A stretch of DNA of 64,000 nucleotides from Porphyra umbilicalis (lineage: Eukaryota > Rhodophyta > Bangiophyceae > Bangiales > Bangiaceae). Of this stretch, positions 10,062 to 20,679 are shown one piece after another (position 1 is the first letter of the stretch; each line of letters begins with the position of its first letter). The notes under the pieces were generated by a model. It searched no databases and had not been told where the DNA came from. It worked only from the letters and a program-made list of their open reading frames with translations. The translations under genes were made by a program, and so were the position numbers. The stretch lies in the NCBI GenBank assembly GCA_002049455.2, contig KV919070.1, forward strand, positions 1 through 64,000, written 5' to 3'.

Positions 10062-11328
10062 GTCGCTGCAGGCGGCAGCCCAACAGAACGCCGAACAGAA
10101 TCGCTGTTGGGCAACAGCCGAACAGAAGGCCATCTGTTGGGCCAGTCTGTTCGGGAACAGACGCCGACTAGAACGCCATTCTGTTCGGCGCCGCTGTTGG
10201 TCTGTCTCGTGGGTCGGTTACTCCACTGCCAGGAACTGGATCGAGTAACGGCTCTCTTTATGATGGTTAGTGAGTTTTTGAATGCCTAAGTCTGTTTCAG
10301 TCTTCAAAGAAGGTATGTCTGCCATCCTGTTATGGACTGCCGTGCGCGGAAGTGCCACATCGTCGCTACTTCATGTTAAATAGGACTCAGCCAGCCCTGT
10401 CTTTATGTGTAGCTCGTTGGAGAAGGGCTGGTGCAATGTGTCCACTGGCCTTCCAGCGTGCAGGCAGCCTTCCACCTCGTCTTCTCAACCACCCACGTGC
10501 CATTGGCCGATGGCTTCCCAGCTGGGCAACCGCTTCCTTCGTCCGACTGCCACGAACACCACTCGTTCCACGAACTGCCCAGCTCCACTGCCTCCCCCCT
10601 GACGTCAGCGCCCTCCGTCAACCTTTTCACTTTCTCTGTGGGTGCATGGCCTCTGGGCGCGCTTCTCACTCGCCTGTGGTGCGTTACATGGCGTTCTCCT
10701 TGCGCGCGGTTCCCCTGCCCCCAAGCCCCCCCCCCCCCCCCCCCACGACTTGCTGCGGACTGTTTCTGTGGCACGACCTCGGCTCTGCAGCGCTAGTGGC
10801 TCTGTCGGTGATCATGATCTGCATGGGCTTTCCCTCACGCGGTCGTTGTGGGAACAGGCGCACTCACCTTCTCTGTCTTGGGCGTGTGCTTCACCGTTTT
10901 ACTGGGTCACTCTACTTCTCGTGGGGCTTCTCTGTATTTGTTCGCACCAGGTTGGATTGGTGGTGCGTTGAGGCTCGTGTTTGTAGAAGCGAGTACAGGA
11001 GTAGCTCCGTGTCTTGTGGGCATGACGCAAGAGCCTAGCTCAGACCGTCAGATCAGGAATTGTGCAGTTCACATGTATTGGAAAAGCAGCTACGGTCTAC
11101 CCACGTTGGACTGCAATTTGTATTCGCAAGCCTTTTCTCCCAAGAGCCCCAATCTAGAGCTCCTGATCCCGTTCTCGATCACATGTGCTGCACGGTCCTG
11201 CCGAAAATCCCGAGATCCAGCGCCTAGCACCGAACATGTCCGCAACAGAATCGCATCTGTTGGGCGTCTGTTCGGCAACAGACGCCCGAACAGAATGGCG
11301 TTCTGTTGCGGCTGCCGCCTGCAGCGAC
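10062..11328. mobile_element. Candidate fold-back element with palindromic ends
   Basis: A 31-bp sequence starting GTCGCTGCAGGCGGCAGCC at 10062-10092 is repeated in inverted orientation at 11297-11328 with a single 1-base indel. Both ends are themselves palindrome-rich. Around 10080-10200 CCAACAG...CTGTTCGG and its complement can pair. At 11262-11287 GGGCGTCTGTT and AACAGACGCCC form an 11-bp stem. The interior has no recognised coding region and includes a poly-C run near 10728-10744. No target duplication is obvious. Confidence 0.6.
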
Positions 11329-12718
11329 GCTGTTGTGGGGGCGGGGGGAGCAACAACCAAGTGCTCCCCGCGCCCACGGCACCCCGGTCAAGTCCTCCGG
11401 CAGGTGGCGGCCGCCGTGGGTGTCCCCGTCTCGGGGCAACCCATGGCAGCCGCGACCCACGGCAGGCGGCCGGGCTGAGTGGCCAGCCGCGCCGACGACG
11501 TGGGGTCGCCGCCGGCCAGGATGTGGGGGAGTCCTGGCACACGCGGGGGGGCGGACGCGGAACGGCTTCACGCGGGCAGCGGCGCCCATGCCTGGGCACC
11601 GCTCCTGGCGGGATGCAAACCGGGACGGGCGGGGGGGCCCGCACCGGGGAGAGTGAGCCCGTACCGGGCGCGCGGGCAGGGCGTGCTGGGGGAGTGTGGG
11701 TAGGGGGCGGGGTGCCGTGAGGAGAGCGGGCGCCGCCCGAGAGGGTATATAAGGACGCGCCTCGGGGGCTAGCCCCAGGCGCAGGGGAGAAGACAGAGCG
11801 CTTTACCCTTTTTGTCATCTGCGTCTAGCTACCGCGGGGGAGATCGAGCACACGTGCACGCACTCTAGCAGGGCGCGCGCGTGAGCAGCCTAGCCTCTCA
11901 CTACACACCCGAAGCTGGCTGCGCTGCGCACCTGCACGCGGACCACGAGGGGCTCCCCGGGGACCCGCCTGGGCCCGCTGCACACGCGTCTGCCAGAGTG
12001 GCTGCGGCCGCCCTTGTCATTGCAATGACCACGCGGCGGCGGCAGTTGCCGCCGCCTCCGCGGCGGGGGCGCCACCGCCGGGAGCACCGCCCGGCACTGC
12101 CCCCGCCCCTGCACCCGCCGCCGCCACCGGGGCCACCGCCGACGCGGCGGCGGCAGCGGCAGTCGCCCGCCCGTCGCGCCCGTCGACCGCCGCGGGTCCC
12201 CCCGCCCGCTGTGGAGGAGGTTTGAAACCGCATCGACGCGACAAGATCGGCGTCGGCTGGTCGGAGGGGGTCTCAAACCCACCAGCCGACGCCCCGCCCC
12301 TCTGGTGGCACGTTGCCATCGTGGGTGGCCTGCGAGCCGCCTCGCCCCCACGGGCATTCGCACCAAGCGGGGACGGAGGCACTTTCACAAACTGTCAAAT
12401 TTGAACGAAACTGTCATCTTGCAGAACCCCCCTCTGATGCATCGCCAGGGGGGGTGGTCCGCACTCACAGGGCCATAGAGGCCGATTCTGAGGACGCTCC
12501 GAAACGGCCCTACAACAGCGAGATATGCATGTAGAAACGGAAAACAAAGCCAGACCCTGTGAGAAGAGGTCACAAGGATCGTCGCGATTCCGTACCACGC
12601 TACTTGGGGACTTACCCCGGCGGTTTTCAGATTGGTGCCAGTACGTCTGAAATGGCTATACTGGGCCATATTTGACCCCGCTTTTCCTCAGTGTCTACAC
12701 TATCAGTATAGATGGCAT
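11329..12718. other. GC-rich stretch with a promoter-like region
   Basis: Holds the TATA-box region at 11746 and weak Arg/Pro-rich frames downstream (for example from an ATG at 12024, ~67 codons). I cannot tell whether this is a host promoter or part of a retroelement LTR; no gag, pol or primer-binding site is visible nearby. Confidence 0.35.
11746..11754 (+). promoter_or_regulatory. TATA box candidate
   Basis: TATATAAGG stands in an otherwise very GC-rich stretch. About 12 bases after it is the perfect palindrome GGGGCTAGCCCC (11766-11777). If used, transcription would start near 11775-11785 and run on +. The gene it would serve is not evident. Confidence 0.45.
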
Positions 12719-13442
12719 TCCAGGCACGTACGTGCAATACCCTGGCCTCCAGTGCGGTGGCGCGCTCGGCGACGCATAGATACCGGGTAAGCCGGCCGGC
12801 TCCATGGCCGCGAGCGCGCGCGGGGGCACGTGCAGCCACGTTGCCGTTGCGGGGGGGGCGTGGGGCGGGGAAAGGGGTGCCGCCGCCGCCGCCGCGGCGG
12901 CGGCAGCCCGCCGGCGTGGTGCAACGCCTATGGGCGGGGCCGTCACCCCGCCGCGCAGCGCACCTGCGCGCGGCTGACAAGGCGCACGGGCGGGCGGATG
13001 GGATCGACCACCGCGCGACGGGGCGCCTCTAACCGTTCCGCGAGATGGCGTTAGAAACCGCCGACGTGCCGCCGCAACAGAAGCCGGCGCGCAGGCACGA
13101 TCACCCGCGGGTCATCGCGGGCGCGTCGAACCCCGGAAGTCGCTGCACGCGGTCGCCGCGCGCAACTCGGGGCGGTGGGGGGGGGCGCCCCCCCGCACCT
13201 GCCCGGGCAGGGGGGCAGGCGCCGTTTGGGCCCTGTGACCCTTGTGGCAGGACAGTCCTTCTCAGCCGCGTAACTCTATTCGCTTTTAGCGTCATCGCGA
13301 CCCTTCCAACGCTGACACGCCCTCAGATCCCTGAGGACACGAATGCAGACTGCCACCTCTGAAACGGAGAGCAAGTCCCTTGATCTAAGTATATGTGTGC
13401 ATCACTACACTTTGAGAGCACCCTGTCCGAAAGGCCAGGGAA
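12719..13442 (+). repeat. Dispersed ~0.7-kb repeat, copy 1
   Basis: First of three copies (others at 27510-28194 and 51062-51758, both inverted relative to this one). The shared boundaries are TCCAGGCACGT...AATACCCTGGCCT on one side and AGGCCAGGGAA on the other, so an internal CCCTGGCCT is inverted at the two ends. The middle is very GC-rich and the distal ~200 bases are ordinary in composition. It behaves as a mobile or dispersed non-coding unit; the superfamily is unknown. Confidence 0.8.
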
Positions 13443-15394
13443 TATTCGCATTTTAGAGCAACAGTACGCGGCCAACACGGTTCTGACACTGTTCAACGAC
13501 ATGTCCGGGAGCTGCCCCCCCCCCCCCTCACAGCTCCAATTGGGGGCATCACCGCACCTGCTGAGACAAGTCACGTGGCCCCCCTTGGTGCCACGATTGC
13601 GAGCGTGCCTGGGCTGGATTCGTATTCAATCAGCGGTCTGATACGTGATGCCAGCTGGAGAGCTGTCGTACAGGGCCGCACCAGCTGAATACGTTGCAGA
13701 AAATAGAAGCGTCTTTTATGGTTCTGTAGCGCCCTCTGGCTGGGGGTAGTACACCCTCTTCCTACCTCCTCGCGCTCTTCCCCCGCCCCTCGCCACCCGA
13801 CCCGAACCGCACCCAAAAAGCCAGAACGAAGCAAAGACAGTGAGATCAGCACATGCAGCGCCCCACCCCCTTCACCGACCGCATCCGCGCCGTCCGCAAC
13901 GACTATAGGGGTAGCAGGGGCCATAGGAGCAAATGGGACTGTAGAACATGGTACAGTAGGAGAGCAATGGGCAGTAGGGCTATAAGGGGAAGTATTGGGA
14001 AAGGAGGCAGCGGAGGGAAAAGAGCAGTGGGCAGGAAACAGGCAGTAGGAGAAGAGCGGCAGTAGGGGAAAAGGTGGCGGCAAAGGCCACATGGGCAGAG
14101 AGAGAAGAAGCACATCACTGGACGGGTGCAGATTTACGGAGGGAGAACGGCGGAGCAAACGATACGCAGTGCACACATCTTACTACTCTCCTTGTCCTAC
14201 TAGTCCTCACGACACTTAACGTACTTGAGAACTAAAAATACAAGACGGGCGAGGGGGGTGTCAAAGACGCGCAGCTCGGGCGTGACGGGATCCGTACGCG
14301 GTAGAGGAAGCCTTGACGCCGGCGTGACTCCCTGCCCCTCCATGCGCGACGACGGCGGTAGCCGTCAGCGGTAGCTGTACCGCGGCCGAACGCCTTTAAG
14401 GCCCAGGGGGTTCGGGGGGGCGGATGTTCGCGAGGGCTGCCGGAGGATGGGGGACACGGCCAGGTGGAACCATTGAGGGCCAATGGCCCACTGGACGACG
14501 TTCCCCGGGGAGCTTCCACGTCGGCTGACCCTCCGAAGAGCGACATACGCTGCACCAATCGATGATCGCCCGAAGCAACGGGTATTCAGAACGCGGCCAC
14601 TGAGGATCCGATCCCAGCCTATGTCTGTCAGAACAGATGACCATTGACCGCCCAGTAAGGCTCACAGTGTCAATAAATGAGGGTCGAGATCCCCGCATAA
14701 GGCGTACCGCCCTCCACACAACTGAAGGTGAGGAGTGCTGGGTCCACACACGAGGCTTGCAGCTCACCACATGGCGGATGGTTGACAGAACACCACACTG
14801 AAGTATGACACCTCGGCTGACAAGTTACTTCTACACCCGATTTAGGTACGTTCTTGAGAGGGTTACTTTACTGTCAACTAGTTGGATGGGTGGCCGTGGG
14901 CGCAGTCTGCAAGCCGGTGACGTCAGTTACTACGAGATGTGACCGGCCGAATGATTGCTGGCGGTGGGTGTGTGTAGGGCATTGACGGAGTGGGGGCATG
15001 GGCGCCCGTGAGCAACTGCGGCGGGTGTGGGGGGGGGGTGCGTATCAGGCGTCGATGGAGAGTCCGTCGACGTTGGCATCGACGAAGCAGAGGCGTTGGC
15101 GTGGCCGCAGCCTTGTTAGCAGATGCAGTCGTTACGGTGAGATCTGACATGGGGTATCACTGGGGGTTCAGTGAGGGCCACGTAGAGCGCAGAGTAGCAT
15201 TCCAGAAATCCAGCGATGAACCGCCGGAGTTGATCCGTGATCACTCTCGTCCAGGCCTTGCATCGAGGCATTGAATCGTCTCACGCACAAAAGTTCCCTC
15301 TCGACCCGGTGAGGCTACATTAGCGATCCGGCGAGGCTACATGATGAGGAATCCCGCCGAATCCCACCGCCGTCGGCGGGGACAACACCAGGAC
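13443..15394. other. Intergenic stretch with a purine-rich block
   Basis: From about 13900 to 14110 the + strand is strikingly purine-rich, made of degenerate GGGCAGTAGGG/AGGAGAAGAG-like units. Weak minus-strand frames at 14232-14770 carry no known domain. Nothing else identified. Confidence 0.4.
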
Positions 15395-15397
15395 TGA
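15395..15397. repeat. TGA target site, left flank of the non-autonomous Harbinger element
   Basis: TGA directly precedes the terminal repeat GGCCCAGTCTACACGGCG. The same TGA follows the opposite terminal repeat at 17186-17188, as expected for a 3-bp target duplication. Confidence 0.75.
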
Positions 15398-15841
15398 GGC
15401 CCAGTCTACACGGCGAGCGACGTGAACGTGATTCGGCACCAATATGAACATAAGTCCGCCATAAAACACGTGATGTGGCGCCGTCTTTCTTCACGGCACG
15501 CTACACCTAGTCAACAGGCAGTGTTCCTGCTCTTCTGGGTTTTGAAGCGATTTGCGGGCCTTGGTTGGCTGCTCCGTCCAAATATGACAGCTCATTGGTC
15601 ACAGATGAGAGTGTCAGATCGGGCATCTGTAGTTTCAACCGTAGTACCACGTGGAGAACAGCACCCCCTCTCACCAACCCTGCCGGGCAGTACAGCGTGA
15701 TCGTTTCGAGAGGCTCTCGTGAAAATCTGGTCGGAGAGAAGCGGTGTTTGAACGGCCCCGCTACTCCGTTGGAAGCGACGCACATCACTGCAGAACAACA
15801 GAAACGGCAACAACTCCGACACTGTTCACGCTGTGGCAGCA

Positions 15842-16384
15842 TTCTTTGGCTTATTCTGCTGCACTGTGCGGTGTATCGCATAAACCGGCACCGCCAGAGC
15901 ACGTGCATTTCCCACAAAAAAGATAGCTGGCGGATATACGAGTCCATGTACACGGGGTTGTCAGAGGGTCGCAAGTGCTCCGATGCTCGTTCTGACGACG
16001 GATTCTGACTCAGAGTACCCCAGTTACCCTAGGTATCATAGGGGGAGCTTCTGGTTGCGCCTTGTGGCGTCGACAGACCCCCCCGACCGATTTGGTACCC
16101 GGGCATGCCGGGCCGAGTCAAGCGATCTGGTGGGAAAACGGGCATAACTCCGGCTGTGTGTATGCATTTTGACTGTTCTTTGGCTCATTCTGCTGCGCTG
16201 TATGGTGCACTGCATAATCCAGCAACGCCAGAGCACGTGCATTTCCCACAAAAAAGATGGCAAGCAGACATACGTGTCATTGTACACGGGGCTGTCAGAG
16301 GGTCGCAAGTGCTCCGATGTTCATTCTGACGACGGATTCTGACTCAAAGTACCCGAGTCACCATAGCCATAATAGGGGGAGCTG
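15842..16384. repeat. Diverged ~205-bp direct repeat inside the non-autonomous element
   Basis: Units at 15842-16050 and 16176-16384 share TTCTTTGGCT, AGAGCACGTGCATTTCCCAC, GTCAGAGGGTCGCAAGTGCT and GACGACGGATTCTGACTC with scattered substitutions. The offset is 334 bases. Confidence 0.85.
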
Positions 16385-16954
16385 GTGGTTGGGTCGGTTG
16401 GCGACCACGGGCTCGTACTTTCGCTCTTTGTCGTCATCCGCCATATTGCGCCCCACCTCAAAAGGACGGCGACCAGGCAGCGTCGAGAGGGAAAACAGGT
16501 ATAAAATTGCCTGCAAGACGAGGCGCGGGCAAGACGTGATCCGCCCCGGATCACGTCGGTCCGCTGCTGATCCGGTGACGCCGGCGACCCCGCTCAGAGC
16601 GGCCATCAGCCGGGGTCCGTAATGGGGTCGCGACCCAATTTTGTATCGACCAATAGAATTTCAGCACGTTGCAGCGCAGCTTTAATTGATAGAGTGTAAT
16701 GCCCAGACCCAGAAGAGCAGCCTTGACCAGGCGTGACGCACGAACACACTGTGCCAGAAGTTTATGGTCAGATCTGGCAGATCGTATCGTGGTGACAACG
16801 ACGCAGCGAGAGCTACGCGGCTGCACCGAGCAGGCGTCTCTCGAGAACTGACGGATCTCCCATCTCTTGATCCGAGTGGTGCAGTCGTGAGGAGCCTTCT
16901 CGTCCAATCATTCCTGCGAAAGCCAAAAGACGCAACTGACACATTCCTTTCCAA

Positions 16955-17006
16955 ACACGTTCACGTGCGTGAGATATTAAAAAAAATCTCGCGCACGTGA
17001 ACGTGT
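16955..17006. repeat. Subterminal hairpin, non-autonomous element
   Basis: 21-bp arms (20 of 21 paired): ACACGTTCACGTGCGTGAGA... at 16955-16975 and its complement at 16986-17006, with the A-rich loop ATTAAAAAAA. It lies about 180 bases inside the right end of the element. Confidence 0.9.
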
Positions 17007-17185
17007 CCGGCTTGAATGCGCCGAATGAGCCTGTTTCGGCTCGTAAGTCCTTTGTGCGCGGGATCGCACGGTCGGCCAGATTGGGTCTAAGATTATTAGC
17101 GTGATTGGGGTGTGATTGGAACGAAGCGCTCCCATTGGCTAGCACGTGTCTGAGCACGCCGTACACGCGCCGTGTAGACTGGGCC

Positions 17186-17188
17186 TGA
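17186..17188. repeat. TGA target site shared by two abutting elements
   Basis: One TGA separates the right terminal repeat of the 15398-17185 element from the left terminal repeat of the 17189-23304 element. Confidence 0.8.
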
Positions 17189-17367
17189 GGCCTCGTCTAG
17201 ACGGCGCGTGCACGGCGTGCACACAGGCGTGCTAGCCAATGGGAGCGCGTCGTTCCAATCACATGCCATTCACATTGACCAGATTCGTCACTTTTACCCG
17301 AATCCGGCGGACCCGCGCACGAAGGACTTACAAGCCAACTCTGGCCCATCTTTGCCGGTTTGGGCTG

Positions 17368-17421
17368 AACACGTTCACGTGCGCAAGATTCTTTTTTTTT
17401 TCTCGCGCACGTGAACGTGTT
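17368..17421. repeat. Subterminal hairpin, 6.1-kb Harbinger element
   Basis: 21-bp arms (20 of 21 paired): AACACGTTCACGTGCGCAAG... at 17368-17388 and its complement at 17401-17421, with a T-rich loop. It lies about 180 bases inside the left end, mirroring the hairpin of the neighbouring element. Confidence 0.9.
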
Positions 17422-18217
17422 TGGAGCTCAACTTGCGGTGCGAGTTGCCATTGCTTCCGCGCGTGTGATTGGAGGAGATCGCGCCGCAGAAGTCAAACTG
17501 GATTGACGCGCCGGCGGTTCCCTGGATGCTGTGCCGCGGCAGCGGCTCCTGAAGCGCACCTCGATGGCACCTTCGGAGGGGGCCTGGGCCACTGGGGGCC
17601 CCTCGCGCAAGTAACTGGAGGCACTGCTGGAGGGCGCACGCATGCGGCACCGTGTACAGCGGCCGTGCCACTGGAAGCATAGCAGCAGGGGAGGTCAAGG
17701 GGCGCGTGTGCCCTGAGACCTCCAGCACGAGCCACTGGGGGCACAGCAGGTCGAAGGGCGCGCCCCGAGCGAGGGGCACGGCAGGCCTGCCACTGAAATC
17801 ATTGAAAAGCGGGGGGGAGGGGCGTGCCGCTGGCGACGCCTTCCCGCAAGCCGTTGAGTGCATCTCTTGCGGTCTCGCGCACGCGGCCCCAGGGTCCCGG
17901 TCCGTGTGTTCCCAGCGGCCTCGAAGCGGTGAGTACTGTGGGCTGCCGAGGGCCCTGCAGGCATGTTTTCTTGCACGCAAGGGGCTCCAGATTGGGGAGG
18001 GGGGCTGTGCGGGCGCTTATTCGCGGGCACACTGGGGATACCACGCCGACCTGGACAGGTACATGACGTTTATGTGGGTGCAAAGTACTCGTCTCGGTCC
18101 CCGGCAACGGCAACTAGCCCGGCTAGCAGACCTTCGAGCCCGTGCTTCCCGAGCCCCAGCAGGTTTTTCGGGCCCTCCCCATCCCCAAGACACAAGTGGA
18201 TCTTGCGCCTGCCTCCC

Positions 18218-19585
18218 ATGGCTCTTCACGATTCTTGTCGTGTTTCTGAGGAGATCGACGCTGGCGAGGAAGATTTTTTTCGGCTCAGCCTGGCGACGCC
18301 GCCACTGGACACCCCCAGCGCTCCCGCCGCCGCAGTAAACCCCCCCCACATTGCCGGGCCCACCTTGCCGATGGCCGCGCCACTGTCTTCTCGTGCGGGC
18401 TCCGCGCCTACCAGGCCCGTCGTCGACCATGAAAAGGCGACCTCCGTTCTCGAGAAGCTGTCGGCGACGGAGCTGCGTACCGTGATGCGGGTGTTACGTA
18501 TCAAGGGCAAGATGCAGGCCAACATGGCTGACAAGCGGGCCATTGCTCTAGTCGCCATGGAGTACCAGAAGGTGGACGACGTGGCGCTCGAAGCCATGAA
18601 GGATGACTCCGACCTCGCGCTGCCCTCTACGCCCTCCTCTGGCGTGGCAGCCTTCGTTGCTCCCGTTGCGTCTGTCACGCCGTCGCCCTCCGGGCGTGCT
18701 TTGGGTGCTGGCGGCTCTGCATCCCCGGCTGTTTGCGTTGCGTCTGCGGCTCCTATGGCAATCACTCGGGGCCCGTCATTTTCAGCCAACGATTTTGCTC
18801 GGTTGGCCCACGTTGTGACAGACCCTGCACACTTCCAAGCCGTCAGCGACGACGGCCGACCTTTGTCGCGCGCCGAACTCGACAAGCCGCGGGACAGCCT
18901 GTGGGATTCCGTGCTCGCCCCGGCCTTCAACAATCAAGAGTACAAACCGGAGCGGGAGAGGGCTGTGGACGGGGTACTAGAGTCGGACTTGCGCGGCATG
19001 CACCCCACGCGCTTCACATGTCAACGTGACGCGTCCAAGCTTGAGACCATCTACCGGGCCATGAGGTCTAACTACACCAAGACGTACGCCAACTATACGC
19101 GCAGCGGGCAGTTGGAGGGGGGGGTGTTCAAGGACTTTATCAACGGGGAGCATCAACTCCTCTACCTGCATTGCCTCCTTTTCGATAATCCCTCGGTCGA
19201 TTTTGTTCTCCGGTCTTTGCCGCAAGCCGCGCAAGCAGAGGTGGGTCTTCCTGGGAGCGCGGCAGTCGGCCGCGGGCCCGGACACCCTGGATCTGCTCCT
19301 GTTCCAGCCCGAAAGCGGTCGCGCCAGGCGGAGGTCACGATTGGCGGTATGGAAGGCTTGACGTCTGCGATCGTGGCTTTGGGCAACTCCGGCGGATCGG
19401 GCGCCAATGACGCCGTTGGGCGGCGCTCGGCCGACGCCTTCGACAACGCCGAGGCCATGGCCGCCGTTTGGAAGCAACTGAAGGTCGCCCGCGCCGCGGT
19501 CGCCGAGGACCCGATGGGCGTGCTTGCTGTATCGATGCACGCCCACTGCGAGTCGCAGCTCGAAAAGCTGATGGAAGCTTCCTGA
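18218..19585 (+). CDS. Harbinger-associated SANT/Myb-like partner protein
   Basis: 455 residues from the ATG at 18218 (context CCCATGG); the frame extends upstream to 17963 without a better start. In PIF/Harbinger elements a Myb/SANT-like protein helps the transposase enter the nucleus and bind the element ends. Here residues ~85-125 (LSATELRTVMRVLRIKGKMQ) are helical and may resemble a SAP motif, which is weak. Residues ~215-330 carry the SANT-like block: LWDSVLAPAFNNQEY, the KLETIYRAMRSNYTKTYANY helix, then SGQLEGGVFKDFI and LYLHCLLFDNP. That matches the W..VL..FN, long middle helix and SG spacing seen in plant Myb/SANT-like partners. A basic ARKRSRQAE near residue 365 could be a nuclear signal. 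The C-terminus is Ala-rich and helical. No stop or frameshift is visible. The domain assignment is by eye. Confidence 0.7.
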   Translation: MALHDSCRVSEEIDAGEEDFFRLSLATPPLDTPSAPAAAVNPPHIAGPTLPMAAPLSSRAGSAPTRPVVDHEKATSVLEKLSATELRTVMRVLRIKGKMQANMADKRAIALVAMEYQKVDDVALEAMKDDSDLALPSTPSSGVAAFVAPVASVTPSPSGRALGAGGSASPAVCVASAAPMAITRGPSFSANDFARLAHVVTDPAHFQAVSDDGRPLSRAELDKPRDSLWDSVLAPAFNNQEYKPERERAVDGVLESDLRGMHPTRFTCQRDASKLETIYRAMRSNYTKTYANYTRSGQLEGGVFKDFINGEHQLLYLHCLLFDNPSVDFVLRSLPQAAQAEVGLPGSAAVGRGPGHPGSAPVPARKRSRQAEVTIGGMEGLTSAIVALGNSGGSGANDAVGRRSADAFDNAEAMAAVWKQLKVARAAVAEDPMGVLAVSMHAHCESQLEKLMEAS

Positions 19586-20679
19586 GTGTTGGCGTGCGCG
19601 GCCACTTACGGGGGTGATGCGAGGGAATGCGTGTGGGGATGGCTCTTTTGTATTTGTAGACGAGGTTGGCAAGGGTGGGGAGAGAGTACGGAGTGATGGG
19701 AGCTCCCCTGCAGTGTCTGGTACATGTGTGTAAACATGCTTTGATTTATTTTGCACTATATGCTCTTGTATGCATCAGCCTGGTTGCAGAAGTCGCAGAC
19801 ATGTTCCTGGATTTTTGATTCACTCACGGGCGTACATGCATGTTTTGCAGGAGCAAAAAACCCCGGCCGCTGACATCGACAAGTGCCGAAAAATACACGA
19901 GCGATTATGGGGTTTTCTATGCACACGCTTTCCTTCTGCAACGCTGTGGCAGTGTATATGTCGCCCCGAGCGCTGTACGCGTCGCCCATGGCCTTCAGTA
20001 GGGTTTTCGGGTGGGCAACGGTGGAGCGGTTGTCGCGCGTCTGGGTGCTGGGGAGTTTAGTGTACCGACGGCGTGAAATAGAAGGGTGTTGCTAGTGGTC
20101 TGAGTGGCAACGGTGACGGTAATCGAGCAGGGCAGGCGTGACGAGCCGAGTTTGGTACCTGCCCTCGCCGATGGCATGTCCCCCCCGACGTGCGCGATGC
20201 CCCCTCCGCCGTGCGCGAGACGACTGACACCTCTGGTGCATACACGGGGCACAAGATTGTCGCCACGGGGCGAGCCTGACCGCCAAAAAGTGGCGCAGCT
20301 GCAAGCGCGGCTGCCGGGCGGCTCCTGTTGGTGCGCCAGCCCGACAGCAACTGCCTGATACTGCTGCGGTTGGTGGCTGTTGCGCTGTACCACGGGGTGT
20401 GTGGGACCAAGGTGGTCCAGCTCTCTCTTCCGGCCGGCGACGCAGACGCACCCGTCTGGGGAGTGCGTTTCGCCTCCTTTTTGTTGTGGAGAGTCCCTCT
20501 TTGTCCCGCTGCGCGTGTTCTTAGTGGCCTTGTGGTGCCAGTGGTACAGGACAATACCTTGTAATATAGCTCTTATCAGGGAAAGAATGAGGTGCTAAGG
20601 GAACAGAGCGCGTCGTTGATAGTAAAGAGCCTCGTTCCGAATGGTCTGGTAGTCACCAAAACGTTTATTGAAACAGCTG
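19586..20679. other. Spacer between convergent Harbinger genes
   Basis: Holds the 3' trailers of both genes. An AT-richer stretch at 19720-19770 (TTTGATTTATTTTGCAC) may serve 3' end formation of the partner mRNA. No other gene identified. Confidence 0.4.

Larger units (their letters stand above)
15398..17185. mobile_element. Non-autonomous Harbinger-type element (1.79 kb)
   Basis: The ends are a perfect 18-bp inverted repeat: GGCCCAGTCTACACGGCG at 15398 and its reverse complement ending at 17185. Both ends are flanked by TGA. The last ~230 bases are homologous, in inverted orientation, to the first ~230 bases of the neighbouring 6.1-kb element, including a subterminal hairpin (16955-17006) and a CCAATGGGAGCG stretch. 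The interior has no transposase. It contains a diverged direct repeat (15842-16050 and 16176-16384). Three-base target duplications and such ends fit the PIF/Harbinger superfamily, although its usual target is TWA; TGA is a deviation. Family membership is inferred from the neighbour, which encodes the transposase. Confidence 0.8.
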
